A DNA stretch of 64,000 bases from Liolophura sinensis. Its lineage: Eukaryota; Mollusca; Polyplacophora; Chitonida; Chitonidae. A program made the position numbers and the translations under genes. This document shows, piece after piece, positions 35,671-47,400 of this stretch. How positions within the stretch are numbered: the first letter of the stretch is position 1; each line of letters begins with the position of its first letter. The stretch is from positions 9,138,193 through 9,202,192 of the forward strand of contig NC_088306.1 in assembly GCF_032854445.1 (NCBI RefSeq), given 5' to 3'. The notes under the pieces were generated by a model. It did not search any database and was not told the DNA's origin. It was given only the letters and a program-made list of their open reading frames with translations.

Positions 35671-35957
35671 CTGCCCACACAATTACATAAGAAGGTGTTC
35701 TGATTGGCTGATATTTATAGACCCACAGATCATGTCACTATCTGGGCCCCGTATGTCTAGGAAATTTGTTCAACAAAAATAGAAAACATCACAGTTTCAG
35801 ATTCCATACATTGGGCTTCTTAAATTTTGTTTTCTCTCCCTTCAAATTTTCTGAACGTGGCAGTGGAATTTCAGTTTTATTTAATACCCTTTTAGTGGCA
35901 ATGTAGGTCCTTTGAGAGGATTGCCATAGATATATTTTGTATACATCTTGTACCCAT

Positions 35958-35992
35958 ACCCCGCCCCCCCCCCCCTCTCCCCCCAAACCACC
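35958..35992 (+). repeat. C-rich tract
   Basis: Long C runs broken by T and A; G-quadruplex potential on the - strand. Confidence 0.8.
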
Positions 35993-36476
35993 CCCGGCCC
36001 CAAATGAAAAGCTCAAACTGTTTTAAATGAAAACTAGTGGCAAAAACTCCATGACAGAATGATCTGAATGAAAAGTGTCATGAATTCAGATTTAAATTTC
36101 AAAAACTTTTAATACATTTTAAAACTTTTATTACCACACTAATTACATATAAAAATGACGCGGTTGCAGGGACAAGGGTTTATACCGTATAAATATCATG
36201 AACTGATTTGTGGACAAACAAAAACTAGATGTGAACAGGTTTCATGGTTAGAAATGTTCTTCTAGGTATCCAAACATAACTTATGCTATACATGTGGGGA
36301 AAAAAATGATCACCAGATGTACAGAAAATATGACAGAAGAGCTAAACACTGCTGCAACTGTCAAGGAACAGCAGAACGTCTAATGTGCCTTAAAGATTCT
36401 TAAACTAGAACCCATGGTTTTTTCTGGTGTCCAGGGAAACAACTGTCTCCTACATGATTGCAACGGTTGTTGTCCT

Positions 36477-36482
36477 TTTATT
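36477..36482 (-). terminator. COPS9 candidate polyadenylation signal
   Basis: AATAAA on the complement, only 8 nt past the COPS9 stop codon, which would imply a very short 3'UTR. An alternative hexamer lies at 36127-36132. Confidence 0.45.
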
Positions 36483-36489
36483 AAAACTG

Positions 36490-36527
36490 CTACAAGAGAT
36501 CTTCGTCATCAAAAAGATCCTCAAAGT
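36490..36527 (-). CDS. COPS9: COPS9 exon 3
   Basis: The acceptor is tctgttgcag. It encodes [11 protein letters not shown] then TAG; with the split base this gives [12 protein letters not shown], the acidic CSN-binding tail. Confidence 0.93.
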
Positions 36528-37857
36528 CTGCAACAGAAAACAGTTCAAACTACAAATGAAGTAGAGCATATCAAACCAGACATGGAGTGCCATGAAATTC
36601 AGATTAAGTTGTTACATTATTTTTCCCTTACACACCATAATGCATATCTGTAATGATTACAATAAGGGAAAACAAAAGTCTGTTCATAAATTTGCAAGTG
36701 AAAATGAGAGGGAATACTTATAAATCCAGCTGTTGGCTAGGCTAGCCAGCTGGTGGCTTGACTTTAGAGGGACTGTCAGGTACCTACATGAAGGGAGAAG
36801 TTAGTACTAATCACACAATAACTGCATTATACCTTACCATTGAAAAAGTCTGCGTGCACTGATTTCTCATTGGCAGCTAAGTCCATAAGGAGGGCACTAG
36901 ATCCACCCGCCTGTAAAATATAGATGGCCACAATACCATTAATAATAAAATTATTAACTCACATTTACTTACATTTACATATAATACATTTACTTGATGA
37001 TGGAGATTTAAGTCATTTTAAGGAAACTACAGAGCCTAAAGCAATGCAGTCGTGACATATTTTTTAATCCTGTGAGGCCACGCTAGTGTGAAGCAGGACA
37101 ATGAGCCATTGTTACATAAAACATGATTACTTATTTGATTTGTGCTTTACACCGTTCCAGTACTCAAGAATACTTCACTTATATGACGGCAGCCAGCATT
37201 ATGGTGGTAGGAAACTGGGTAGAGCCATGGGGGCACCCATGACCCATCTGCAGGCTGCTGACAGATCTTCCCTCGTACGGCCGGAGAGAAAACCTGCATG
37301 AGCTGGACTTGAATTCACTGAGACCACATTAGTGTGAGGCTTCTGGGGTATAGCATTGTGCTAGCTACCAGGCCACAACCTCCTGACTCAAAACTGCTCT
37401 TGAGGGATAGATTCCAGTAAGCAATCTCATTCCTTGAAGACCCACTGGCTGCGATGAGATTGACGCTTTAGGTGACTGGGCCAGCAGAAGCCAAAACATC
37501 CCGGGGTTTTTGGCGCAAACAATACTGAGAGTGGGAGGGGGTGGGGTGGGGCTTTCTCTATTTCACATTATAACATGCTATCAAAATATCATCACTTTTA
37601 AACGGCAACGTTTTCGATCATAATACATTACCACCCCTCTGTCAATGACAGTGACAATTCACAGTTGATGAGATGATAATAAACGAAAATCTAAACTTCG
37701 ACAATTCACTTCTACATCCATCCTTGTTACATCTATTTCTAAAGTTTCTGATGACTGCGGGAATATACTGATTATTATCACATACCTCTTCTATATCCAT
37801 ATATGGACCAGCTCCTTCGGGGAACATCTCATCGGCTACTACAGCAGTATGTTTCAT
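36490..37857 (-). CDS. COPS9: COP9 signalosome complex subunit 9 (COPS9/CSNAP), complete, three exons
   Basis: Exons on the complement are 37786-37857, 36838-36910 and 36490-36527, joining in phase to 183 nt (60 aa; the human protein is 57). Residues [36 protein letters not shown] and the acidic end [12 protein letters not shown] follow the known CSNAP sequence block by block. CSNAP is the small acidic ninth subunit of the COP9 signalosome, which removes NEDD8 from cullins; its C-terminal Phe/Asp-rich segment is the part that docks on the complex. The N-terminus has a few extra residues (HTAV before VADEM). An AATAAA (36477-36482, complement) starts 8 nt after the stop, with another at 36127-36132. 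It is divergent from LAMP, with 520 bp between start codons. Confidence 0.95.
36838..36910 (-). CDS. COPS9: COPS9 exon 2
   Basis: The acceptor is tattttacag and the donor GTAAGG. It encodes [16 protein letters not shown] and SVHADFFN, ending with one base of a split Asp codon. The exon is too short for open-frame detection. Confidence 0.94.
37128..37385 (-). repeat. SINE family 1, near full length
   Basis: Reverse copy in COPS9 intron 1: tail at 37128, body, box B region 'gacttgaattcac', and head to 'gctagctaccaggcc'. Confidence 0.8.
37786..37857 (-). CDS. COPS9: COPS9 exon 1
   Basis: The ATG is at 37855-37857. It encodes 24 residues ending GPYMDIEE; the donor GTATGT follows. The longer open frame past 37786 is intronic. 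Confidence 0.94.
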
Positions 37858-38377
37858 TTTGGGGGTTTGTTTAGATTCCTAAAAGTAAGATATTGACATT
37901 CAAACGGGAGGTAACTCGGCGTGTAGGTTGAATGAACTTCCGGCTATCTCGTACATTTATGCATGAGGACACAAGCGTTATTATTCGTTGTGTAATTCTA
38001 CTCAATGTACGAGTTGCTGGGGGGACAAATGTCACATGATGACTGTCATATGACCGTGTTTCACAAGCGCACAGGCCTTTTTCAGATTTTGCGGCGTGGG
38101 GCGTACACTTAATTAAGGTAGGGGACAGTAATTTCTTCAGTGCACCGAACAAATTATTGTGTAATTATTTAGAACAATAATGTTTCCTTTGAAAGCTTGA
38201 ATAACTTCGCATGCCTAACCGGATTACATTATATTTTTAGGTGCTAGTTCTAGAAGAAGCAGACGGCGTGATCGTCAACCAGGAAATCGACATCAGGTGA
38301 AAGGCCCAAACAGAAGACTTCTGTGTATCGGATTAAAACCTACTTGAAATTAAGACCACCTCCATTATTAAGACAGG
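37858..38377. promoter_or_regulatory. COPS9/LAMP divergent (bidirectional) promoter region
   Basis: The start codons of COPS9 (-) and LAMP (+) are 520 bp apart. The spacer has TCACATGA (38032-38039) and TCATATGA (38046-38053), E-box motifs related to CLEAR/M-box sites. A possible LAMP 5'UTR intron runs from the donor gtaggg at 38117 to the acceptor tttttag ending at 38240. No TATA box is obvious. Transcription start sites cannot be placed from sequence. Confidence 0.55.
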
Positions 38378-38420
38378 ATGAAGGTTTTCATTGCTCTGGT
38401 TTTGAGTTTGATCTCAGTCG
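38378..38420 (+). CDS. LAMP: LAMP exon 1 (signal peptide)
   Basis: The ATG follows 'agacagg'. It encodes [14 protein letters not shown] plus one base of a split Ala codon; the donor gtaagt starts at 38421. The choice rests on the signal-peptide character and phase 1, which fits the next exon 11.8 kb away (CTT GCC CAG follows). Confidence 0.85.
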
Positions 38421-41400
38421 GTAAGTTTTCAGTATTGCCTGCAGTGTGATAAATACACTGTGCATAGTATTTCCGAGCCGACTTTCAGTTTTGAGCGCAA
38501 AATTCATTCCCATAGGTTTCAAATGTTTTTGCGGAGTTGGGTAACTCTCATTTCAAGCATCGCGGCCAGGAAACATAGGGTGTGAAACAGCCCCAATTAA
38601 ATGTCAGATTTACAGTAAGGAACATTTTCCGCTGTTCACAAGCACATCAAAACTGTTTTAGTGTAAATCCACGTCAACAATGTGGTCTCTGTAATTAACT
38701 AACCAGTTGTCAGACTTGCCAATCTAAAAAGGCAATTGCATCTGTTCGTGAAAAATAATCATACTTTACTGAGCCTATACCCTTGCAGTTAGTGAACCTG
38801 TCTTCATCATGTTGCTTTAAAGGGACGGACCTTTAGGTCATGACCTTTGTCAGCGTAAATGCAGATGTATAGCCGAGTCCAGGAATTATCCCCCTTGAAT
38901 GGCCCTTTATGGTTAGGCCAGCCCAAGAACAGGTTTTAATTTCATTTATAGGAATTCAGGCGACATCAGTTCATGCTAGGAAGTTTTAATGCGCATGTGA
39001 ACAGCGATAAATGTTCTTTAATGTAAATCAGATAAATTTAGCACTGTTTCATACTGTAATTCACGTAACTGCAAATGTGTGTTCAAAGTGTTTCTCTTGG
39101 ATAGTGGCACTTGCGGCCTTTAAACTGATATTGCTTGATAGTCTATAAGCGTGGCTGAAAACCACTGTTGTTTTATATAAAGTTCACTATATGGCAGTAA
39201 TAACTATGCCACCATTTAATTTAGGATGAAAACTTAGGATGAAAACTTAGGATTACAGTCTGTTATTAAAATCATTTCAGAAAACAGTAGTGTTGTGTAG
39301 GTGTGGTATTCTGAGGACAAGGATGGTCTTGCAATAATAGTTTTGAAAAAAGATTCCTTAAAGTAAAATATACAGAAATAGGGCATTTCAAGCAGTCCAG
39401 ATGGAACCTAAGTGGGGTTTACCGATCCTTTTAGTTTCACAGAGGGAACAGTGCTGGCTTGCTTGTGACTATGATCTTTATTTCTTTCCTCTGATTTTAC
39501 ATTTGGACTGGGCTCATTCGTATGTGTGACAGTCGTACGCAACCCTGAAAGGATAACAGATACAAGCATAGAACGATGACAGGCAATAAGCGACAGCTTT
39601 ACTCAAACCAACCGTGTTTGGCAAAGGCAGCACCCATGTCATGGATATTTTAACAACCTTAAACAGCACACCAAATTAGTTACATGTGACGTCCACTTAT
39701 CAATTATTGTACATCATGTGCTGACACCATAAATACTCATTACTTTCATTTTCAGCTATGTATACCTGTTGTAGGCTTACATTTAACCATGTGAAGCATG
39801 TCAAATTGAGTAATGCCAAACTCTGGTCAAATAATTGCACAGCTGAACGTACTCTGACAAGGTCACAGCAGAACACTTGACAGACAATCTAACAAAAGCA
39901 GTGACCTTTGCGCTTACAGACTTAAAAAATGACTGAAAAAGGGTCATGTCAAGTTAATGAATACTTTTACATACCTCGCTTACAAATAAGCAAGAGTTTA
40001 ACTCATACCAGTCACGTTTGGAGAGGTGCCTTACCCTGTCACACAGAAATAAATTGTGTACCAGTTAAGCGCATGTTTATGTCTGTGGGAAAACTTCCTG
40101 TCTAAAGTAATTTGAACCATTCTCATCTTTATAATGACAATTTGGGGGCAAATGACAAGAAATCTATGACAAGAAAACAGCGGTCAGTTCGGCTTGGGCT
40201 CAAATTGTCATTGTACAGGAAATGGTACCATTTTTTGGAATGGACTGAAAAAGAATGTATTCTGCGCTGTTTTGGTGGTGTGACTCAAAAGAACATGCCC
40301 TCTAAGCAGGGGGTTAAAAGAGAGTGTTCACACATCCCTTGTTGGAGCCGTTTTGTTGTAGCAGGGTGTCCAAATTTCATTTTGTCTCATCTCTTCCATG
40401 TAGAAAGCGCTGAAAATAGGGTGTTAAAATAGCACCAGTTTTCTATATCACCTGTCCAGTTGGACAGGTGAATGCGTAGCTGGCTAACCCTATACCTCTA
40501 AGGCAAGCACTTTCTGTGGCAAGTTTCTTCAATCTGGTCGGAGAAGTAAAACTAAAATTAATTAATCTTAATTGTCACATATACATACATATTATCTCTG
40601 GTTAGCTTGAAATACATGTACTTCCTCTTTGTGAAACTTTTAATCTGTTCTTACATCTATATCCACACAGTAGTTCTTGCATTTGTGTTATTTATACTAT
40701 TATGTTGCGACCTTGTAGACCCCCTCTGTTTTGGCACTAAATGGTATTGCTGAGTTTCTGTTCAGATTCTGGGTTCAGAATCACATGATGTTACATGTGC
40801 AGAGAAAGGATCACTGCATGCTTCAGCATAAAATAGTTAACTTTTGGAAGGACATGAGTTTTCTGCTGCTAATGTAGAAGCATATGGTTTAATATTTATG
40901 CTGTGTTGAATAAATGTCTCGTATCATAACCTGTGGAAGGTCTCTCTTTCCTGCAGTGTTTAGCATAGATTCAACCAGAATTTGAAATCAGCCCTTCTCA
41001 TTCCCAATTTTCTGCTGTCTTCCTATGTAATGTAAATTTGGTCAAAATAGGACGTCTGAAAGACACTTAAGACACACCCTTGGCTAAACGTATGGTAGTT
41101 AGTTATAACAGCATTCTGTCTCAAATTTCAGAATTTTACCAGTGTTGTATTTTGTGATGAATGGTTTCACCTACATTTCATGTACGTGCAAATTGTATAA
41201 TACAAACTGAGACTATTGAATAAGCATTTTTCCTATATCTGAACTTTGTTCAGTATACTTGAGGCTGTGCATGAGGATCATGTGGCAAAGTTTATGAAAT
41301 ATCAGTGTTTTGTTAAGGGAGACAACTCCTACAGTGACCATAACTGTAAAATGATACACAACTTTTTTTTTTTTATCATAAAAAAATCACAAGTTCAAAG

Positions 41401-44400
41401 AAATGGTGGGAAATTCATGTTCAAGGGCAGTGACGTAGATTTATGGCTTTTTCCAGACTGGACAGTAATAAAAGGTCATGAATCTGAAAATGAAAACTCA
41501 GTACCGGTACACCAATTTCTTAATTGTAATGTAAAACATCTCAAATTTTATTTATCTACGTTTTTATATTACAGGTAAACAGGCATTCATCTTTGTACAA
41601 ACATACCTTAAACTCTATCATGCTTGTAAGTGGATATTTTTTGCCAGGGGAGAACCTGTGTATTGTTGTGAATTTCTTCCCAACATAATGCTGGCTGCTG
41701 TGGTATAAGTGAAATATTCTTGAGTATGGCGTAAAACACCAAGCAAATAAATACATTAAAAGGGGAGAGTTTCTTGTTGAAGCCTACATGCACGTGATGA
41801 TGCAAGCTGGTTGCAGTTCTGTGACTTCATTCTCTTAGGTATCAGATCTGATGTTTTAAAGATTTACTGCTTTACCCTCCAAGCCCAGACTCTACAGGCA
41901 CAAATAAGATTTTATAATGGGGATATACGAGGGTCATAACACATGGGTCAGGTGTGTGACAGCCTGTGGCTGACATACATGTCAGACTGATCACATATAC
42001 TGGTACATCTAGTCACAGCATAGTGAGTCGTTCAAATATACATGTACACAGTATACATATAAGTACAGTATTTTACCTACGTGTACTTTTGTTTTTCTTC
42101 TTGGTCCTGACCTTATAGGACCTTCTTAACTTCTTTGTTAAGCTTCATTAGTTTATTATTGCAAAAATAATTTTGGCATCAAAAGTGTCATTTTAAGGTT
42201 GATATTCTGTAACTTTTTTATTCTTGTAACTTTCTTCAGGAGATTGGTGGGATAATGACAAATGATAATACAGTCAAACTTGTTGTATGCGGCCAGTGAA
42301 GGGACACGTAAAAAGCGGCCGCATGTGACAGTTGACCACATAAGACAGGTTGTGAAGACCAAGCCAAATCACAACTGAATTAAGTTTCAGGAAATCATTT
42401 TAACTTCTGTAACTTACTGTAACATGCTTGGTGTGCATGGTACTAATGCTGAAAAGTCCACAAAATATCAAAGTTGACACAATTTTCACTGATGCTTTTG
42501 TGCCAGTCTTCAACAACATTTGTACGTGTACATTTATCCTTCACCAGTTTCAGGTAACCAAATTGAGTCAAATATTCTTTAAAACAAAAAAAAAAAAAAA
42601 AGGAAAGCCAAGAAATTTGACATAGAAAGAATCTCTGAGGTGATCATAAATGTACATACATATGAGATATGAGATACTCTTTGTAACAGATATCATGCAA
42701 AGATGAAGTGCTTAAAAATAAAGTGTCCTGTTATAGCAATACCTGCTTTTGTGTAGGAATTTAGGAATTCAGTGCATTTTAAATAGAATATATGGACAAA
42801 AATATATTTATTAAAATGTTCACTTTTTTAATATTAAAGAATCCTGAGATTTCATACATAATAATCAGCTGCCAGTTTGTCTACATTTGGCTACTCATCA
42901 CCACATGAAGTGACCTCAATACGACCTGATTCAGAAACAGACACAAACTTGCACGTGATACATTGCGATATGACACGTACCTTTTCTTATCAGATAAGAC
43001 ATTCTTTCAAAATTATAGCTGTAAAATGTGCTGTATTCATCAAACTAACATGAAGTGTACATATGTTCTTCTCAGCCATTGGGGAAACTTTCACGTGAAT
43101 TCATACAGAGATAAACAGTGTACATGTACATGATTCTTCCCATCCAATGGGGCAACTTTCACACAATTTCATACAGAGATAAACATTGTACATCACAGTT
43201 TTTCTCAGTTTATTTGTTGGTTTTAATACAGTTTGATTAGTTTGGATGCCCAACAGTTGTCCAGAACTAAAATGGCCCTTCTAGACATAGCCCTGATGGA
43301 ATATCAACTGACATGATGTGTCTTCTTATCAGTGCATATTTATACAGAGATATATCTGAAGTGTACTGTCTCTGCTCGAGAAAGGTCAACTTTCACGAAA
43401 AAGCAAAACAGCTGGTTGTCTGTGTTAAATATTATATCTACATGTACGTAGACTGTTAGAACTTCACATTCAGTTGACGTCATTTACTTAGCAAGAAAAA
43501 AAAATCTGGTACAACAGACTTAGTGTTTGCAGTATCAAGTACATGTATTGATGGCCATAATTGAGGAAGTTTGTCTGATGGTGTTGGAGATATTGCTACA
43601 TGTTAGATTTGCACACGTTGATTCTCAGTGTTAATCCGCTTAATGAGTCCTTAATCAGAGTCCTTTAAGCTGTGAACGGAGCCTTAATCCGGTTCACCCA
43701 GCAGGGAAGGCAGTATGTGCGGTATGGGATTTTATAGGGTACACATACAGTGCTGTACCCACATACAATGCTGCACTCACATACAGTGCTGTACCCTAGC
43801 TCTTATGCTGTAACAGTGCCATGAGGCGAGTGAATCACAGAAAAAAATGAAGATGAGAACCACAGAGATAGCATGTGAGCGTTTGTGTACAGCCGTAGCG
43901 GGTGTGGGCGAATGTTTTGAGGTGGGCGGGTGGTGTTTGTTGGGGGAGGGGGGATGATGTTTGACTAGCTGTGATGATAACGTATATGTACGTATTAAGG
44001 TTGTATATTCAGGCCTTTGCATGTGCATCAACTTGTTAAACTAGGTCATCATGTGATAGCAAATTCACATGTTAACTAGTCATGGATCACATGCATCTTC
44101 TAATTGTGCTCTTCCTTATTGTTAGTTTGTCCCCTCTTTTATAATAGCAGTTCACCACATCTGCAATAAGCTTTAATCACAAAGAGCTTGTTTACCTGTA
44201 GCCATAGGCTATACACCTACATGAGCATGTGTGAGCGTTTTTCACCAATAGACATCTCATGCAGGTCTAATACAGTGACACTGACATATCAGAAGCAGAG
44301 AATATAAATTTAAATGATTTTTTTTCCATTTTTATGCGGGGGTAGGGGAAGCAAAGGAGATTTAGAAAAGGATAATTTAGATATTTAGACGGTATTTAAA

Positions 44401-47400
44401 ATATGATTTAAATAAATTTCTGAAAATGTTTTTCTGTCCAAAATAGTAGCACTGTTAATAAGTAATGTATTTCTTTTTAAATATTCGATATTACTTCAGA
44501 AGCAAATACCCTGTGATATAATCTTTATGATAACTGTACATATTATACGGTTGTCGGATGTAGATATGTGTACATTTATACACGTAGTGGGTCTCTCACG
44601 GGCTCTACTTGGTTTCCTCCCACCATAATGCTGGCGGCACCTGCAGATGGTTGCAGGTTTCTTCCGAGCTTTCCCTGGTTTCCACCCACCATAATGCTGG
44701 CCGCTGTCGCGTAAGTGAAGTATTCTTGAGTACGGCGTAAAACACCAATCAAATAAATAAATAGATACATACATTTTCCTAATTGGACAACCTGTTTCAT
44801 AAGTAAAAGTTAAAACCTTTTACTGGTGTACATACTTTAGCAGTGTGTCTCATTTTCAGAGACAGGAAAGAACAGAAAACTTGTTGCATATACATGTAAT
44901 ACTTGTGCCTTTATTTCTGACATGTTCATGTTGTGCCTGAACAAAAGAACTACTTGGCTATAATTTAAGTATGAGATGATTTGGCTTCAAGCTAACCTGT
45001 TGAACACCTGCCCTGCTGTAAGGCTGACACATGCTTTCTGTATGTACATTTGTATACATGTAGGTCACTATATACAAATTAATTTCTGGGTTTAACTCAG
45101 AAGTCAGTAAGCATTCAGGACTACACATGACGTACATTCTTGTTAAGATTTCCTTCAACCTTCCTTTGGCCCTTGGCCCATACTGCGGTGTGTTCAAACC
45201 CTGCTCTTACTGGCTTGACAGCGGCTTTTAGTCGAAAGCTTTGTGAGGTACCTGGTAAAAGATGATGGTTTACTCCGGGCACTCTATAAAACCAACCGCA
45301 TTGATGTACCGTAATTCCTCAACTTTTTCGCATATGAAAGAGCGACTTTCGATGCAATTTATGCATGTTTTTAATTTGCTTTTAGAGACAAAGCTAAATT
45401 GGTAGGGTTGGCCAATGTTAGGTCTTCAAAAAAGTATAATTTTAACAGTCTACACAGAACAATGCCCTTAGAATAAACACCTTGCAAACATGCGAAAAGG
45501 TTGAAAAATAACTGTAGATGAAAAATCCACTCAAATGGATGAACAAAAGTAGTTTAGACTCCTGTATGTAGCTTCCAAAGTTTTTCTGTCATTAAAAGGC
45601 TTCCTTTATTCTGGATGGGTCTGTCATTGTTAACATTTAAATTTAAAATGCCTTTTAACAACTAACTTTTGGCTCTGTTGGAGCAGCAAAAATTTTTGAA
45701 GACTCCCATTCTATTTAATGAAAATAGCATGTCTTAGGGAGGGGTGGGGTGGGCAGTAATGGGTACATCTGTATCATGGAGTATGGTATGTCCTTGCATG
45801 TCTTGAAAATGTGGTTACCATGTGTATAGCTTCATGGTATCTAGAGTTAGAAATGGTGTCCTTTGATAATTAAAAAGTCCATAGTGAACTATCAATTGTT
45901 AATGTAAAGTCACAGATATCTACATGTACACATTTATGTATAGGCTGATTTATTCCCTTGCCACAGTGTAGTTCATCTAGATTTTGAACTTTGTAGCCAC
46001 TCCCTCCCTGTAATCTACAATGATGTACAGTGTATATAAGGTGCTGTAGTACACATGTATATATGAGACTTGTGTGACGTATTTCACCTAATGGTTGGCT
46101 TTTTTCAGGCGACCCGTACATTTTGCTTGATATTTTTCTCATGGATTCATCCCCCATCTCTATGGAGGTTTTCTTAAAGTGTGATTATTTTCTTATTGGA
46201 AGAACTTACATTTCAGTCTTGGCATCAAAAGTATCATCTAAGAACCTTTATGCGCACCTGAAAGTGCATTTCTATGGGTCAGACTTTAGGTGTAATACAG
46301 CGTCTAAAGTGTGATACTGATAAAGAGTTAGAAGTGTCAAATCATAGTCATAAGAATTCACTTATGATCTGGTGAAAAGTAAAGGTCTAACCTGAAGTGA
46401 AAGGCATACATATGAATATATGTCTGTCTCTGTTTTAAATTTGGCTATTCATCAACAAAATTAAAAGTTAAAATTTAAGCTCAACATAGAATGCTGACAG
46501 TTATATGTGTAAACACCACTGAATTAGTGAATCTTTGACCTTTTCCACCACTAAAGCACTTTTTACAGTCGAATTTGTGCAAACAGTTGTCATGAAAATG
46601 ACTCTAAAATGATTTGTTTGTGTCATTAAGGATGCAAGCTTCATAAAACTGTGCAGATTATTTCTCAAGACCCCTTAGTTCTCTCCGAGTGTTTCAGAAT
46701 ATTGATTGCCGAGGCGGTTGAAAAGGTGGAAGAATTAGGTTGTGTTGTGCATGATCCTGTATATTTATCTACATACCTTAATTCCTCAACCAGTCTGTCG
46801 GCAACCTGCGGATGGTCATGGGTTTCCCCTCGGATCTGCCTGGTTTCCACCCACTATCATGCTGGCCGCCATCGTATAAGTGAAATATTCTTGAGTACGG
46901 CATAAAACACCTATCAAATAAATCAAATAAATAATTGCTCAACCTTTCTGTGTTTGAAATAGCAACTTTCACAGCCATTTATGTACATTTTTAATTTGAC
47001 TTTGGAGATAAAACTACATTGGTTGGGTTGGCCAGTATCAGGGCTTCACAAAAAGTATAATTTTATCAGCCAACACAGACAGATGCCTTCTGTATATGCT
47101 TAAATTAACTCCTTGAAAACATACGAAAAGGTTGAAGAATTACAGTACTTGACAAAAGACAATCAGATAAATTGTGTGCATGCCCTGTGTCCTTGTGGTA
47201 AGATATATGGAAGGTTCTGACAGTCCAGTTTGTACCTCTGAGATAGTGTTTCATTGTACAATGTGTATGTTTTCATTGCTGATTTATACACCATTGTTCC
47301 TAGCACGCTGGCATTGTGGGGGGGACATGTGTATATCATAACTAGCATGTTTACAATACACCAGGATGTAGTCATGGTTTAACCTCAATACTGACAATAT

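Larger units (their letters stand above)
30060..36489. other. intergenic region between the S28 gene and COPS9
   Basis: No coding exon was found. It holds the S28 promoter-proximal E-boxes, a diverged tandem of roughly 68-bp units with 'gaccctattctggcgacca'-like cores (about 30800-31030), family-1 SINEs (30729, 31273, 32793), SINE-like copies (34085, 35030, 35275), an (AT)n run at 34443-34485, and a C-rich tract at 35958-35992. A diverged ~100-bp repeat pair (about 32400-32510 and 34690-34790) is also present. Confidence 0.6.

Noticed and set aside
40112..41578. 106- and 110-residue frames in LAMP intron 1
   Set aside because: No recognisable motif, unusual composition, no clear splice context; long introns give such frames by chance.
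46123..46314. 63-residue frame in LAMP intron 1 considered as an extra exon
   Set aside because: It breaks the phase 1 join between LAMP exons 1 and 2 and has no LAMP similarity.
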